Origin: Alphaproteobacteria bacterium LSUCC0684
GTDB lineage: Bacteria; Pseudomonadota; Alphaproteobacteria; Puniceispirillales; UBA1172
NCBI GenBank assembly: GCA_041228335.1
Contig: CP166130.1
Coordinates: 1,946,638-2,010,637 of the forward strand
Length of the DNA: 64,000 nt
Direction: 5' to 3'
Shown: one piece after another, positions 55,037-64,000 of the stretch
Layout of the letters: every line of letters starts with the position of its first letter
How positions within the stretch are numbered: the first letter of the stretch is position 1
Made by a program: the position numbers and the translations under genes
Notes under the pieces: generated by a model
Database searches by the model: none
Told to the model about the DNA's origin: nothing
The model's input: the letters and a program-made list of their open reading frames with translations, nothing else

Positions 55037-56821
55037 TTGACTGAAACCAATAGTGCCATCGCCAATGCGATGAATGAAAACTTTGCCGACCTGCTGGCAG
55101 AAAGCTTCGATGAGACGATCACCATTGAAGGCAGTGTTGTCCGCGGTATTGTTGTTGCCGTTGACAAGGAGGCCGTGATCATCGATGTCGGCCTGAAATC
55201 TGAAGGACGTGTTCCGATCAAGGAATTCACCCCACCCGGCCAGCAGCCGTCTATCTCGGTTGGTGATGAAGTGGAAGTCTATATCGAACGCATGGAAGAC
55301 CGGAACGGTCAGGCCATGCTCAGCCGGGAGAAGGCGCGCCGCGAAGAAGCCTGGGCCGCGCTTGAAACTGCACATGAAAAGCAGGAACGTGTTACCGGCG
55401 TGATCTTTGGCAAGGTCAAGGGTGGCTTCACCGTTGATCTCGACGGCGCCACCGCCTTCCTGCCTGGCAGTCAGGTTGATATCCGCCCGGTGCGTGATCT
55501 CGGCCCGCTCATGGGCACCCCGCAGCCTTTCCAGATCCTCAAGATCGACCGGAAACGCGGCAATATCGTTGTGTCACGTCGTGCCGTTCTCGAAGAATCA
55601 CGCGCCGAAGCACGTTCGGAACTTGTGTCCAACCTTCAGGAAGGCCAGATTCTCAGCGGCGTGGTCAAGAACATCACCGATTATGGTGCGTTCGTCGATC
55701 TTGGCGGGGTCGATGGCCTGCTTCATGTGACCGACATTGCCTGGCGCCGGATCAACCATCCTTCTGAAGCCCTGCAGGTTGGCGAAACCGTTGAAGTTCA
55801 GGTTATCCGTTTCAATACGGAAACCCAGCGTATTTCGCTTGGCATGAAACAGTTGCAGTCCGATCCATGGGAAGCCGCGCAGTCGAATTTCCAGATCGGC
55901 AACAAGGTAACCGGCCGCGTCACCAACATCACCGACTACGGCGCGTTTGTTGAACTGGCGGACGGCGTTGAAGGCCTGGTTCACGTTTCTGAAATGTCCT
56001 GGACCAAGAAAAACGTTCATCCTGGCAAAATCGTTTCAACCAGCCAGGAAGTCGAAGTCATGGTGCTTGATATTGACAGCGTCAAGCGCCGGATTTCACT
56101 CGGCCTCAAGCAGTGCAACCCGAATCCATGGGAATCCTTCAAGGACACCTATGCAGCAGGCAATGAGATCGAAGGTGAAGTTCGCAACATCACTGAGTTT
56201 GGTCTGTTCATCGGCCTCAACGAAGAGATTGACGGCCTTGTTCACCTGTCTGATATTTCCTGGGATGTGGCGGGCGATGAAGCCATCCAGTCCTACAAGA
56301 AGGGCGATATGGTCAAGGCCAAGGTGCTTGAAGTCGACGTGGAAAAAGAACGTATTTCCCTTGGTATCAAGCAGCTCACCGAAGATCAGGTTGGCGAATC
56401 TCTCTCCAACATGAAGAAGGGCGATATCGTCACCTGCACGATCAGCGCCGTCACCGATGGCGGTCTTGAAGTCGAGGTTGGCGAAGGTGTCAGCGGGTTC
56501 ATTCGCCGAAGCGATTTGTCCCGTGATCGGGGCGAGCAGCGTCCGGATCGATTTGCCGTTGGCGAAAAGGTGGATGCCCAAATCACCACGGTGGATGCCT
56601 CAGCACGCAAGCTGAACCTTTCCATCAAGGCTCGTGAAATGGCGGAAGAAAAACAGGCCATGGCTGAATTTGGATCTTCCGACAGCGGTGCAAGCCTTGG
56701 CGACATCCTTGGTGCCGCCCTCGCAAAACGTGACAGCGAGACCACGGAAAAAGCCCCGAAGAAAGCTGCCAAAGAGAGCAAGGCCGCCAAAGACGAAGAC
56801 AGCGGCGAGGCCTCCGAATAG
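55037..56821 (+). CDS. rpsA: 30S ribosomal protein S1
   Basis: S1 brings mRNA to the 30S subunit. Six S1 repeats are visible: GSVVRGIVVAVDKEAVIIDV, then GKVKGGFTVDLDGATAFLPG, GVVKNITDYGAFVDLGGVDG, GRVTNITDYGAFVELADGVE, GEVRNITEFGLFIGLNEEID and TISAVTDGGLEVEVGEG. A Lys/Ala/Glu-rich tail follows. The start is taken as TTG 55037, because CGGAG stands 6 bases upstream and it gives the expected short N-terminus; ATG 55070 is the alternative and ATG 54962 is too long. Confidence 0.95.
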   Translation: MTETNSAIANAMNENFADLLAESFDETITIEGSVVRGIVVAVDKEAVIIDVGLKSEGRVPIKEFTPPGQQPSISVGDEVEVYIERMEDRNGQAMLSREKARREEAWAALETAHEKQERVTGVIFGKVKGGFTVDLDGATAFLPGSQVDIRPVRDLGPLMGTPQPFQILKIDRKRGNIVVSRRAVLEESRAEARSELVSNLQEGQILSGVVKNITDYGAFVDLGGVDGLLHVTDIAWRRINHPSEALQVGETVEVQVIRFNTETQRISLGMKQLQSDPWEAAQSNFQIGNKVTGRVTNITDYGAFVELADGVEGLVHVSEMSWTKKNVHPGKIVSTSQEVEVMVLDIDSVKRRISLGLKQCNPNPWESFKDTYAAGNEIEGEVRNITEFGLFIGLNEEIDGLVHLSDISWDVAGDEAIQSYKKGDMVKAKVLEVDVEKERISLGIKQLTEDQVGESLSNMKKGDIVTCTISAVTDGGLEVEVGEGVSGFIRRSDLSRDRGEQRPDRFAVGEKVDAQITTVDASARKLNLSIKAREMAEEKQAMAEFGSSDSGASLGDILGAALAKRDSETTEKAPKKAAKESKAAKDEDSGEASE

Positions 56822-56839
56822 ACGGCCACATATCTTTTT

Positions 56840-56892
56840 CCCACTCCCCTTAACAACGTGTTGAAACAGTTGACAAAAAAAAGGGGAGTGGG
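56840..56892 (+). promoter_or_regulatory. 12-bp inverted repeat enclosing the ihfB promoter -35
   Basis: CCCACTCCCCTT (56840-56851) and AAGGGGAGTGGG (56881-56892) are perfect inverted repeats with a 29-base loop. Inside the loop is TTGACA (56870-56875). At 17 bases comes a possible -10, CATCAT (56893-56898), so the right arm forms the promoter spacer. It could be an operator, or an RNA hairpin after rpsA. Confidence 0.5.
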
Positions 56893-56924
56893 CATCATCT
56901 AACCCTATCGTTTCGGAGGTAGGG

Positions 56925-57203
56925 ATGACAAAGTCTGAGCTGATTGCTGTTCTCGCGGAAAAATACGATAATCTGTATCACCACGATGTTGAACGCATCG
57001 TAAACTGTTTCTTTGATACGATTTCCGACGCGTTGGCCCGGGGAGACAGGGTTGAGTTGCGCGGCTTTGGCGCATTTTCCATCCGTCACCGCGATGCCCG
57101 CCGGGGCCGCAACCCAAGAACAGGCGAAAGTGTTGATGTTGATGCGAAAAATGTCCCTTTCTTCAAAATGGGCAAGGGCATGCGTGAGCGCCTGAATCAG
57201 TAG
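56925..57203 (+). CDS. ihfB: integration host factor subunit beta
   Basis: A 92-residue HU/IHF-family protein that bends DNA with IhfA. It has [34 protein letters not shown] (20 residues), the beta-arm GRNPRTGE and [21 protein letters not shown] stands nine bases before the ATG. The position directly after rpsA is the usual one for ihfB. Confidence 0.95.
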   Translation: MTKSELIAVLAEKYDNLYHHDVERIVNCFFDTISDALARGDRVELRGFGAFSIRHRDARRGRNPRTGESVDVDAKNVPFFKMGKGMRERLNQ

Positions 57204-57233
57204 ATCTCCGCATAAAAGGATGATCCAGAAAAG

Positions 57234-57575
57234 GTGGAGTTTTCCATTTTCAGCTTTCTTGGCAGATTGCTTGGCTTGGCATTGACCCTGGCGGTGATCG
57301 TTTTCACGATCCTGTTCACGATCAGCAATTCCGATTCGGTTTCGCTTGGCTTCTGGCCTCTTGAGGCGCGACTTCTGGTCCCGCTCTGGGTTGTGGGAAT
57401 AGGCGGTGTTGCCATCGGTCTTCTTCTCGGTGCGTTCAGCATGCTTGTTCCGCTAACCTCCAGCAGCCTTGAACGGCGCCGGTTGTCCCGGAAGATGAAA
57501 GACCTTGAGCGCAAACAGCACGAAACAGAAAAAGACGATCAGGAACAATCCGCACTCCCTCCACCCCAGTTTTAG
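57234..57575 (+). CDS. LapA-domain (DUF1049) membrane protein
   Basis: A 113-residue inner-membrane protein with two hydrophobic segments (about residues 8-30 and 42-66, the second rich in Gly) and a charged C-terminal tail, ERKQHETEKDDQEQ, likely coiled coil. It matches the LapA/YciS type found in lipopolysaccharide assembly in enterics. The start is GTG 57234. It lies between ihfB and trpF, a standard alphaproteobacterial position. Confidence 0.85.
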   Translation: MEFSIFSFLGRLLGLALTLAVIVFTILFTISNSDSVSLGFWPLEARLLVPLWVVGIGGVAIGLLLGAFSMLVPLTSSSLERRRLSRKMKDLERKQHETEKDDQEQSALPPPQF

Positions 57576-57583
57576 GCAAACCC

Positions 57584-58237
57584 ATGGCCAGAACCAAAAT
57601 CTGCGGCATCCGAACACCGGAAGACCTGGCCATCGTGGCTGCAGCAAAAGGCCGTTGGGCGGGTATGGTTTTCTTTGAAAAATCACCGCGCCATATCAGC
57701 TATGAAGATGCCCGAATCCTTCGCCAGCATGCGGATGAGCTCAAAAACGCCCCTGATCTCGTGGCGCTGGTGGTTGATGCGGATGACGACAGACTGGCCG
57801 TAATCGCCGAATACGCAAACCCGGACATGCTTCAATGCCACGGCAGTGAAAGCCCGGAGAAAATCGCCACCATCCGGGATCGCTTTGCCATTCCGGTGAT
57901 GAAGGCCTTGCGGGTTACCGGCCCGGACACCCTGATCAACGCGCGCGCTTATGACGGGGCGGCGGATATGCTGCTGTTTGATTCCGCTCCCATAAATACC
58001 GATCTTCCCGGGGGCACCGGCCACCGCTTTGACTGGGGATTGATGCAGCATTACACCGGCACCACGCCTTGGATGCTGGCAGGCGGACTTGAACCGGGTA
58101 ACGTGGCCGAAGCCATCCGGATCAGCGGCGCTGAAGCGGTGGATGTTTCAAGCGGGGTTGAGCGGTCCCCGGGAATTAAGGATCATGCGGCTATTCAGCG
58201 CTTTGTCTCTGCCGCGCTTTCGGCTAAAACGGAATAA
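57584..58237 (+). CDS. trpF: phosphoribosylanthranilate isomerase
   Basis: Third step of tryptophan synthesis from anthranilate. The start KICGIRTPEDLAIV carries the catalytic Cys, and the phosphate-binding end reads WMLAGGLEPGNVAEAI and AVDVSSGVERSPGIKD with the conserved Asp. At 217 residues it is normal. It heads the trpF-trpB-trpA block. Confidence 0.95.
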   Translation: MARTKICGIRTPEDLAIVAAAKGRWAGMVFFEKSPRHISYEDARILRQHADELKNAPDLVALVVDADDDRLAVIAEYANPDMLQCHGSESPEKIATIRDRFAIPVMKALRVTGPDTLINARAYDGAADMLLFDSAPINTDLPGGTGHRFDWGLMQHYTGTTPWMLAGGLEPGNVAEAIRISGAEAVDVSSGVERSPGIKDHAAIQRFVSAALSAKTE

Positions 58238-58268
58238 TCATACGATTTGATCTCACGGAGATGCCTTT

Positions 58269-59492
58269 ATGAATGAGCAATCGCCGAATTCGTGGCGCAA
58301 CCAACCTGATGAAGATGGACGTTTCGGCATTCATGGCGGCAGATTCGTTGCAGAAACCCTGATGCCGCTGATTCTCAAGGTTGAGGAAGCCTGGAAAGAT
58401 TCCCTCACCGACGCGGATTTCCAGAATGAACTGGAATACTATCGCAAGCATTATATCGGGCGTCCCTCGCCTTTGTATTTTGCGGAACGCCTCACGGCAC
58501 ATTTTGGCGGCGCCAGGCTCTATATGAAGCGCGATGAGCTTAACCATACCGGCGCCCACAAGATCAATAACGTCATCGGCCAGGCCCTGCTTGCGCGGAA
58601 AATGGGCAAGACGAAGATCATTGCCGAAACAGGTGCAGGCCAGCATGGCGTCGCTTCGGCCACCGCCTGCGCCCTCTTCGGGATGGAATGCGAAGTCTTC
58701 ATGGGCGCTGAAGATGTTGAAAGACAGAAGCCCAACGTAGACCGGATGCGGCTGCTTGGCGCGAAGGTTCATCCTGTCACCTCTGGTACCGGCACCCTCA
58801 AGGATGCCATGAACGAAGCCTTGCGCTACTGGGTATCCAACGCGGAAACCCATTTCTATATTATCGGTACCGCAGCAGGGCCGCATCCCTACCCTGCCAT
58901 GGTTCGGGATTTCCAGTCCATCATCGGCATTGAAGCCCGGCAACAGATCATGGAAGCCGCCGGCCGTCTGCCCGATGCGCTGGTCGCCTGTATCGGGGGC
59001 GGCTCCAATGCCCTTGGCCTGTTTCACCCCTTCCTTGATGATGAGGATGTCGCGATTTACGGCGTCGAAGCCGCTGGCAAGGGCTTGAAAACCGGTGATC
59101 ACGCCGCCTCACTCACCGGTGGCAAGCCAGGTGTTCTGCATGGCAACCGGACATATCTGCTTCAGGATGACGACGGCCAGATCAAGGATGCGTATTCGAT
59201 CTCGGCCGGACTTGACTATCCCGGCATTGGTCCGGAACATGCCTGGCTGCATGAATCCGGCCGTGTCAATTATGTCAGCGCCACGGATGAGGAGGCGCTC
59301 GAATATTTCCAGCTCTGCTCTCGTCTTGAAGGAATTATTCCGGCGCTTGAACCTGCCCATGCGCTCGCTTTCATCGCCACCATGATCGGCAAGATGGATA
59401 AAGACCAGATTGTTATCATGAACATGTGCGGCCGCGGCGACAAGGATCTTGGCGCCGTGTTGCCGATGCTCGAAGCCAGGGGGAAACTCTGA
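58269..59492 (+). CDS. trpB: tryptophan synthase beta chain
   Basis: Joins indole and serine using PLP. The PLP lysine is in [11 protein letters not shown], then [19 protein letters not shown], the phosphate-binding [15 protein letters not shown] and [13 protein letters not shown]. At 407 residues it is normal. Its TGA stop overlaps the trpA ATG by one base, which couples the two subunits of the complex. Confidence 0.97.
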   Translation: MNEQSPNSWRNQPDEDGRFGIHGGRFVAETLMPLILKVEEAWKDSLTDADFQNELEYYRKHYIGRPSPLYFAERLTAHFGGARLYMKRDELNHTGAHKINNVIGQALLARKMGKTKIIAETGAGQHGVASATACALFGMECEVFMGAEDVERQKPNVDRMRLLGAKVHPVTSGTGTLKDAMNEALRYWVSNAETHFYIIGTAAGPHPYPAMVRDFQSIIGIEARQQIMEAAGRLPDALVACIGGGSNALGLFHPFLDDEDVAIYGVEAAGKGLKTGDHAASLTGGKPGVLHGNRTYLLQDDDGQIKDAYSISAGLDYPGIGPEHAWLHESGRVNYVSATDEEALEYFQLCSRLEGIIPALEPAHALAFIATMIGKMDKDQIVIMNMCGRGDKDLGAVLPMLEARGKL

Positions 59493-60304
59493 TGCGTATT
59501 GCCAGAGCATTTGCCAAAGCAAAGGAAGAAAATCGCGCCGCCCTCGGGATTTTCGTCACCGGCGGCGATCCCGATCTTGAAACGTCAAGGGAAATCCTGC
59601 TTGGATTACCGGATCATGGCGCTGACTTCGTCGAGCTTGGCATGCCATTTTCTGACCCGATGGCCGATGGCCCGGCGATACAGGCGTCGTCCTTGCGTGC
59701 TCTCCGTGCCGGTACCAGACTTGGCGATGTTCTCGATTTGGCCCGTGCGTTCCGGGCCCGACATCCGGACGTGCCGCTTATCCTCATGGGATATTACAAC
59801 CCCATCTATATCTATGGCGTTGACCGTTTCATCACCGATGCAATCAAGGCAGGTGTTGATGGATTGATCATGGTGGATCTACCGCCGGAGGAAGACGACG
59901 AATTATGCCTTCCGGCCCGGGCTGCGGGACTTGATTTCATCCGGCTCATCACTCCCACAACAGATGATGCGCGCATGCCGCAGGTGATGGCAAATTCCAG
60001 CGGTTTCGTCTATTATGTATCCATAACGGGCATCACGGGCACGCGTTCCGCTTCCGGAGACAGTATCCGCGATGCCATGGCACGGATCCGGAAAGCCAGT
60101 GATCTTCCGGCCGTAGTCGGGTTTGGCATCCGGACCGCAGCCCAGGTTAATGAAGCGGCCCAACATGCCGATGGCGTGGTTGTCGGGTCAGCAGCGGTGG
60201 ACACGCTGGCCGCAACACTGACAGAAGGCAACAGCGCCAGCGCCAATACCGCAAGCGAGGTGCTTGCGCTGGTCTCGGAACTTGCCAAGGGATGCGCCCG
60301 CTAG
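59492..60304 (+). CDS. trpA: tryptophan synthase alpha chain
   Basis: Cleaves indole-3-glycerol phosphate and passes indole to TrpB through the complex. It has ELGMPFSDPMADGPAIQASS (20 residues) with the catalytic Glu, LMGYYNPIY, the second catalytic Asp in MVDLPPEEDDE, and VGFGIRTAAQV. ATG 59492 overlaps the trpB stop; an in-frame extension upstream lies inside trpB. Confidence 0.97.
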   Translation: MRIARAFAKAKEENRAALGIFVTGGDPDLETSREILLGLPDHGADFVELGMPFSDPMADGPAIQASSLRALRAGTRLGDVLDLARAFRARHPDVPLILMGYYNPIYIYGVDRFITDAIKAGVDGLIMVDLPPEEDDELCLPARAAGLDFIRLITPTTDDARMPQVMANSSGFVYYVSITGITGTRSASGDSIRDAMARIRKASDLPAVVGFGIRTAAQVNEAAQHADGVVVGSAAVDTLAATLTEGNSASANTASEVLALVSELAKGCAR

Positions 60305-60337
60305 GACCACCGAGGTCGTGATGGAGGAGAAGAACAC

Positions 60338-61207
60338 ATGAACTGGCTTCAGAAAACCGTGCTGCCGAAAATCAAGGCGCTTGTCGCCCAGGACAGCGTC
60401 AAGGAAAACATGTGGATCAAATGCACGTCCTGCAGCCAGATGATCTTTCACCGGGAATTCGAAGAACAGTTCAACACCTGCAATACCTGCGGGGCACATA
60501 TGCCGATGGCAACGCATCTCCGGATGCAGCTTCTCTTCGACGACGGCAAGGCCGAGGTCATTTCCCTCGAAAGCAAGAAAGATGACCCCCTCAATTTCCG
60601 TGATCTGAAGCGATATAACGACCGGCTCAAGGATACCCGTTCCAAAACTGGCCTTGATGACGCGATCATGGTAGCGGCGGGAACAATCAAGGGTAATCCG
60701 GTTGTTGTTGCCGCCTTTGATTTTCGCTTCATGGGCGGATCGATGGGCCGGGCTGTTGGTGACGGCATTCTCCGCGCCGCCGAGGAAGCTCTTGAGCGCA
60801 AGGCTGCGCTGATCACCATTCCATCAACGGGCGGCGCGCGCATGCAGGAAGGTATTCTGTCGCTGATGCAGCTGCCACGGACGATTATTGCCGTCAACAA
60901 GATGAAAACAGCAGGCCTTCCCTACCTGGTTCTGCTGGCGCATCCCACCACCGGCGGCGTCACCGCATCCTTTGCCATGCTGGGGGATATCCAGATAGCC
61001 GAGCCCGGGGCGATCATCGGCTTTGCGGGCAGACGCGTCATCGAGGAAACAGTGCGCGAAAAACTTCCCGATGATTTCCAGACTGCCGAATATCTCGAAG
61101 AACATGGCATGGTGGACATGGTGGTCCCACGCGCCAAGCAGGCTGAAACCATTGGCCGTATCCTTTCCATGCTGATGGATGCGTCACCCGCCCGCGCCGC
61201 CGAATAA
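60338..61207 (+). CDS. accD: acetyl-CoA carboxylase carboxyltransferase subunit beta
   Basis: With AccA it transfers the carboxyl group from biotin to acetyl-CoA. The N-terminal zinc finger is CTSCSQMIFHREFEEQFNTC plus NTCGAHM (C-x2-C-x15-C-x2-C). The carboxyltransferase core includes FMGGSMGRAVGDGILRAAEE (20 residues), STGGARMQEGILSLMQL and HPTTGGVTASFAMLGD. At 289 residues it is normal. AGGAG precedes the ATG. Confidence 0.96.
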   Translation: MNWLQKTVLPKIKALVAQDSVKENMWIKCTSCSQMIFHREFEEQFNTCNTCGAHMPMATHLRMQLLFDDGKAEVISLESKKDDPLNFRDLKRYNDRLKDTRSKTGLDDAIMVAAGTIKGNPVVVAAFDFRFMGGSMGRAVGDGILRAAEEALERKAALITIPSTGGARMQEGILSLMQLPRTIIAVNKMKTAGLPYLVLLAHPTTGGVTASFAMLGDIQIAEPGAIIGFAGRRVIEETVREKLPDDFQTAEYLEEHGMVDMVVPRAKQAETIGRILSMLMDASPARAAE

Positions 61208-61211
61208 TCTC

Positions 61212-62525
61212 ATGACAAATACCGCGAATTCGCCCGCCGTTAGCCGCGCTCTTGAGCGGCTTTCCCGCCTGCACCCGAAACTCATTGATCTGGGGCTTGA
61301 TCGCACGTTCAGGATACTTGAAAAATGCGGTAATCCTCATCTGAGCCTGCCACCGGTCATTCATGTGGCGGGAACAAACGGCAAGGGCTCGGTACTGGCT
61401 TTTCTTCGCGCCATGCTGGAGGCGGCCGGCCTCAGGGTCCATGCCTATACGTCACCGCACCTTGTCCGTTTTCATGAACGGATCCGTCTTGCCGGAGAGT
61501 TGATCAGCGATGATGAGTTGATCGCTCTCCTCGAAGAGGTTGAGCATATCAATGGCAGGGATCCCATCACCTTTTTTGAAGTGACGACGGCAGCGGCCAT
61601 GCTGGCCTTCTCCCGTAGCCGCGCTGATGTTGTCCTTCTTGAGACCGGGCTTGGCGGGCGTGCCGATTCAACCAACGTGATCCCGAAGCCGCTGGCAACC
61701 GTCATCACCCCGATCGCCCGTGACCATGAACATTTCCTCGGCAATACTCTGGGCGCCATCGCCCTTGAGAAAGCCGGCATCCTTCGTCCCGATGTCCCGG
61801 TCTTCAGCGCGACACAGGAGAAGGACGCCGCCGCCGTCATTGAACGTGAGGCGCAGCGTCTGGGCAGCCCGCTTATCACCCCTCATCATGGTTTTACGCT
61901 TCATCCCCGCAGTCTTGGGATCGATATTGAACTGGGTCCGCGAAGAATTGCTGCCGATACGCTCGGGCTCATGGGCCCGCATCAGCAGGACAATGCCGGC
62001 CTTGCGGTTGCCGTGCTTGCCTCGGTTTTCCCGGAGATATCCAGCGCCAGCATCGCCCGTGGTCTTGCAAATGCCATCTGGCCCGGCCGGGTACAGCATC
62101 TCGCCGAAGGCAGGCTTCGGTCGCTGCTGCCCGAAGGGTGTCAGCTCTGGCTTGACGGAGCACATAACGCCCATGGCGCAAGAGCGCTGGCCACCACTTT
62201 AGGCACGATTTCCGATGCGCCATGGATCCTGGTGACCGGCGCCCTCAACACAAGGCCGCCACGTGACTTTCTCGATCAGCTCAAACCATCGATCATGAGC
62301 GCAATAACCCTGACTATTCCGGGGCAGGAAGCCAGCCTCAATGCCATCACCATGGCCGAAGCGGCAAGAGACTGCGGGATCAGGGCTGTGACCGCCACCA
62401 GTATTGAAGATGCTTTGGAAAAGGCTGCAACTATCAGGGGCGACAGCCGCAGCCATATCGTGATTGCAGGCTCGCTTTACCTCGCCGGGCATGTGCTTGA
62501 TGTCAATGAAACGCCACCCCGATAG
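61212..62525 (+). CDS. folC: dihydrofolate / folylpolyglutamate synthase
   Basis: Adds glutamate to dihydropteroate and folates with ATP. Mur-ligase-like motifs are HVAGTNGKGSVLAFLRAMLE (20 residues), YTSPHLVRFHERIRL, and ALEKAGILRPDVPVF; the C-terminal domain has LWLDGAHNAHGARAL. At 437 residues it is normal. ATG 61212 lies five bases after the accD stop; an in-frame ATG at 61179 would overlap accD by 29 bases and is not needed. Confidence 0.95.
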   Translation: MTNTANSPAVSRALERLSRLHPKLIDLGLDRTFRILEKCGNPHLSLPPVIHVAGTNGKGSVLAFLRAMLEAAGLRVHAYTSPHLVRFHERIRLAGELISDDELIALLEEVEHINGRDPITFFEVTTAAAMLAFSRSRADVVLLETGLGGRADSTNVIPKPLATVITPIARDHEHFLGNTLGAIALEKAGILRPDVPVFSATQEKDAAAVIEREAQRLGSPLITPHHGFTLHPRSLGIDIELGPRRIAADTLGLMGPHQQDNAGLAVAVLASVFPEISSASIARGLANAIWPGRVQHLAEGRLRSLLPEGCQLWLDGAHNAHGARALATTLGTISDAPWILVTGALNTRPPRDFLDQLKPSIMSAITLTIPGQEASLNAITMAEAARDCGIRAVTATSIEDALEKAATIRGDSRSHIVIAGSLYLAGHVLDVNETPPR

Positions 62526-62534
62526 GGTCTGCGC

Positions 62535-62855
62535 TCAAATCGATTCTTCAACCCATTCGCTGAGTTTGCTTTTCGGCAATGCACCGATTTTTTCGGCTTT
62601 CACCTGACCATTTTCAAAAATAAGCAACGTGGGAATGCCGCGAACCCCGTATTGCTGAGGGGTTATCGGGTTTTCATCAATATTGAGTTTGACGATTTTG
62701 ACCTTATCCGGCATCTCATCGGCGATTTCTTCCAGCGCCGGGCCGATAGCCTTGCAGGGACCGCACCATTCGGCCCAGAAATCAACCAGGACCGGCTTAT
62801 CGGACTGGAGCACATCGGCATCGAAATCAGCATCGGTGGTTTTGGTTGTGGGCAT
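62535..62855 (-). CDS. trxA: thioredoxin
   Basis: A 106-residue thioredoxin with the active site WAEWCGPCKAIGP, cis-proline in RGIPTLLIFENG, and the end SKLSEWVEESI. GGAG at 7-8 bases fixes ATG 62855. It lies just downstream of addA on the same strand, the common alphaproteobacterial order. Confidence 0.96.
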   Translation of the reverse strand: MPTTKTTDADFDADVLQSDKPVLVDFWAEWCGPCKAIGPALEEIADEMPDKVKIVKLNIDENPITPQQYGVRGIPTLLIFENGQVKAEKIGALPKSKLSEWVEESI

Positions 62856-62912
62856 GGCACTTCTCCAAAAAATTTGAATCTCATAATAATGTAAGAACTG
62901 CCCTCTCAAGCG

Positions 62913-64000
62913 TCAAGAACCTTGGCAAACACCCTCAAGAGCTTCGGCAAGATCTCCGGGATCACACCACCTGATCGAACCATCTTCGGTAAAGACAAGG
63001 CCAGCCCGGATATCGTGCCCCGGCCAGATCTGGCCGAGAAGATTTGCATATAAGCCCATCTGGGAAAGAAAATGCGGTGGCAGTTTTTCTTCAGGTGGCT
63101 GGCCTGTCTTGAAATCCACCAGCGTGACGGTCTTCTCGGTAATTCTGAGCCGGTCGATAATTCCGGTGACCACTCGCGTTCCGACCAGACCAGAGACCGG
63201 CACTTCGGCGCGGGCATCGGGATGAAATATATCTGCAAGTGCCGGATCTGCCATCACGCGCTCCGCATCAGCAAGCGCTTTTTCCACATCGGCCGGAGAC
63301 AGCATATCTGAAGTCATCACCTCAAGAATGCGCGCAACAGCCCTGTCCCGGGCTTCGCCCTCATGGCGTGGTAGCAGCTCGAGCAGCCGATGGACAAGAC
63401 TCCCGCGCAGCATGGCACGCCGGCGGCTCTCACCCGTCGGGGAAGAGGCCTGTTCCGGAGCAAAATAGGAGGAAGGAGAAAGCGGCCTTGGCGGTGTTTC
63501 TTCAGGAGGCGCCATCGCATCAATCCATTCAGGCTCATGCACAAGTTGAGGCTCGGTGACCACCACATCCTTTTCCGGCACCTGCTCTTCTTGGGATGAG
63601 GTGAGCGTCACGCCGGAAAGCCCGGCTTCGATACAAGGCCCCGGTTTCAACTCGCTCATCGCCGCGGCAATTTTCTCATACCAGCTACCCTCCATCATCC
63701 GGCGAGATTTCGCTTCATATCCCGCGATAAGAAGACCATCTTCGGCCCGGGTCAGGGCAACATAAAGAAGCCTGTTTTCTTCTTCCTCCGCCTTCTGTTT
63801 CTTGGCCTCGATGGCAGCCTCGATGATCGAAGAAAGGCGTCCTGTTCTCGCCGGAAGCACGGGGAAATCCACCCCCTCATGCGATATGGTGACGATCTGG
63901 CCCGCGATGTGGCGATCACGCAGCGTATCGGGCAGAACGATCACCGGCGCCTCAAGACCTTTGGCGCCATGAATGGTCATCATCCGGATTTCATTGCTGC
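62913..64000 (-). CDS. addA: ATP-dependent helicase/nuclease AddA, C-terminal part
   Basis: The last 360 or so residues of AddA, which with AddB resects double-strand breaks. The frame runs open past 64000 (SNEIRMMTIHGAKGLEAP is continuous), so ATG 63983 is internal. Helicase motifs V (MTIHGAKGLEAPVIVLPD) and VI (NRLLYVALTRAEDGLLIAGY, 20 residues) and the RecB-type nuclease motif TLVDFKTGQPP are present. The stop lies 58 bases before trxA. Confidence 0.93.
   Translation of the reverse strand, partial: SNEIRMMTIHGAKGLEAPVIVLPDTLRDRHIAGQIVTISHEGVDFPVLPARTGRLSSIIEAAIEAKKQKAEEEENRLLYVALTRAEDGLLIAGYEAKSRRMMEGSWYEKIAAAMSELKPGPCIEAGLSGVTLTSSQEEQVPEKDVVVTEPQLVHEPEWIDAMAPPEETPPRPLSPSSYFAPEQASSPTGESRRRAMLRGSLVHRLLELLPRHEGEARDRAVARILEVMTSDMLSPADVEKALADAERVMADPALADIFHPDARAEVPVSGLVGTRVVTGIIDRLRITEKTVTLVDFKTGQPPEEKLPPHFLSQMGLYANLLGQIWPGHDIRAGLVFTEDGSIRWCDPGDLAEALEGVCQGS

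Overview
The window is about 64 kb of GC-rich bacterial chromosome with tightly packed, often overlapping genes. The run cmk-rpsA-ihfB-lapA-trpF-trpB-trpA-accD-folC, followed by trxA and addA on the other strand, is typical alphaproteobacterial gene order. A FYDLN-domain acidic protein and a stand-alone GluQ synthetase agree with this. The sulfolactate genes and branched-chain ABC systems suggest a marine, heterotrophic, Rhodospirillales or SAR116-like alphaproteobacterium. That finer placement is inference.

Layout. (1) 1-5.1 kb: 3' part of gluQ, a small RNA with a UUUCCUCCC motif, moaA, an MFS permease, a glyoxalase-like protein and an aspartate-family aminotransferase. (2) 5.1-25.9 kb: a large cobalamin (B12) locus in five transcription units: cbiD-cobK (-), cobA-cobB (+), cbiX-cobH-cobL-cobI-cbiG/cobJ-cobM (-), cobD (+), hupE-cobW-cobN-cobO-cobQ (-) behind a cobalamin riboswitch, and cobC (-). 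(3) 26.0-31.2 kb: a LivJ-G-F-H-M branched-chain-type ABC importer. (4) 31.2-39.3 kb (-): a complete sulfolactate module suyA-suyB-slcC-comC, then beta-oxidation-type genes and a DMT permease. (5) 39.4-45.7 kb (+): a second DMT permease, a BMP-type (nucleoside-like) ABC importer and a VOC protein. (6) 45.7-47.3 kb: a gene-poor, repeat-filled segment with a tandem array of hairpin-forming units. (7) 47.3-52.3 kb: a secreted Ser-rich repeat protein, a small acidic protein, an acyltransferase, thiamine pyrophosphokinase, a 10-TM metal transporter and tRNA-Ala(GGC). (8) 52.3-64.0 kb: the conserved housekeeping block, ending inside addA.

How the genes work together. The corrin genes supply every ring-building step of a cobalt-early (anaerobic-type) route from uroporphyrinogen III: CobA, CbiX, CobI, CobJ, CobM, CbiG, CbiD, CobK, CobL, CobH and CobB. 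CobO, CobQ, CobD and CobC then follow. Precorrin-2 oxidase and the nucleotide-loop genes are not in the window. The window also encodes CobN, the large subunit of the late-insertion aerobic cobaltochelatase, without CobS or CobT and together with CobW and a HupE-type transporter. The riboswitch is visible only in front of the transporter/CobW/CobN operon. The ring-building operon has instead a different predicted folded leader. The two sulfolactate dehydrogenases can interconvert sulfolactate enantiomers through sulfopyruvate, and SuyAB cleaves the R form to pyruvate and sulfite.

The observations most worth following are the covarying hairpin array at 46.28-46.68 kb, the three-way-junction-like leader of cbiX, the mixed B12 gene set with the CbiG-CobJ fusion, and the small RNA upstream of moaA.
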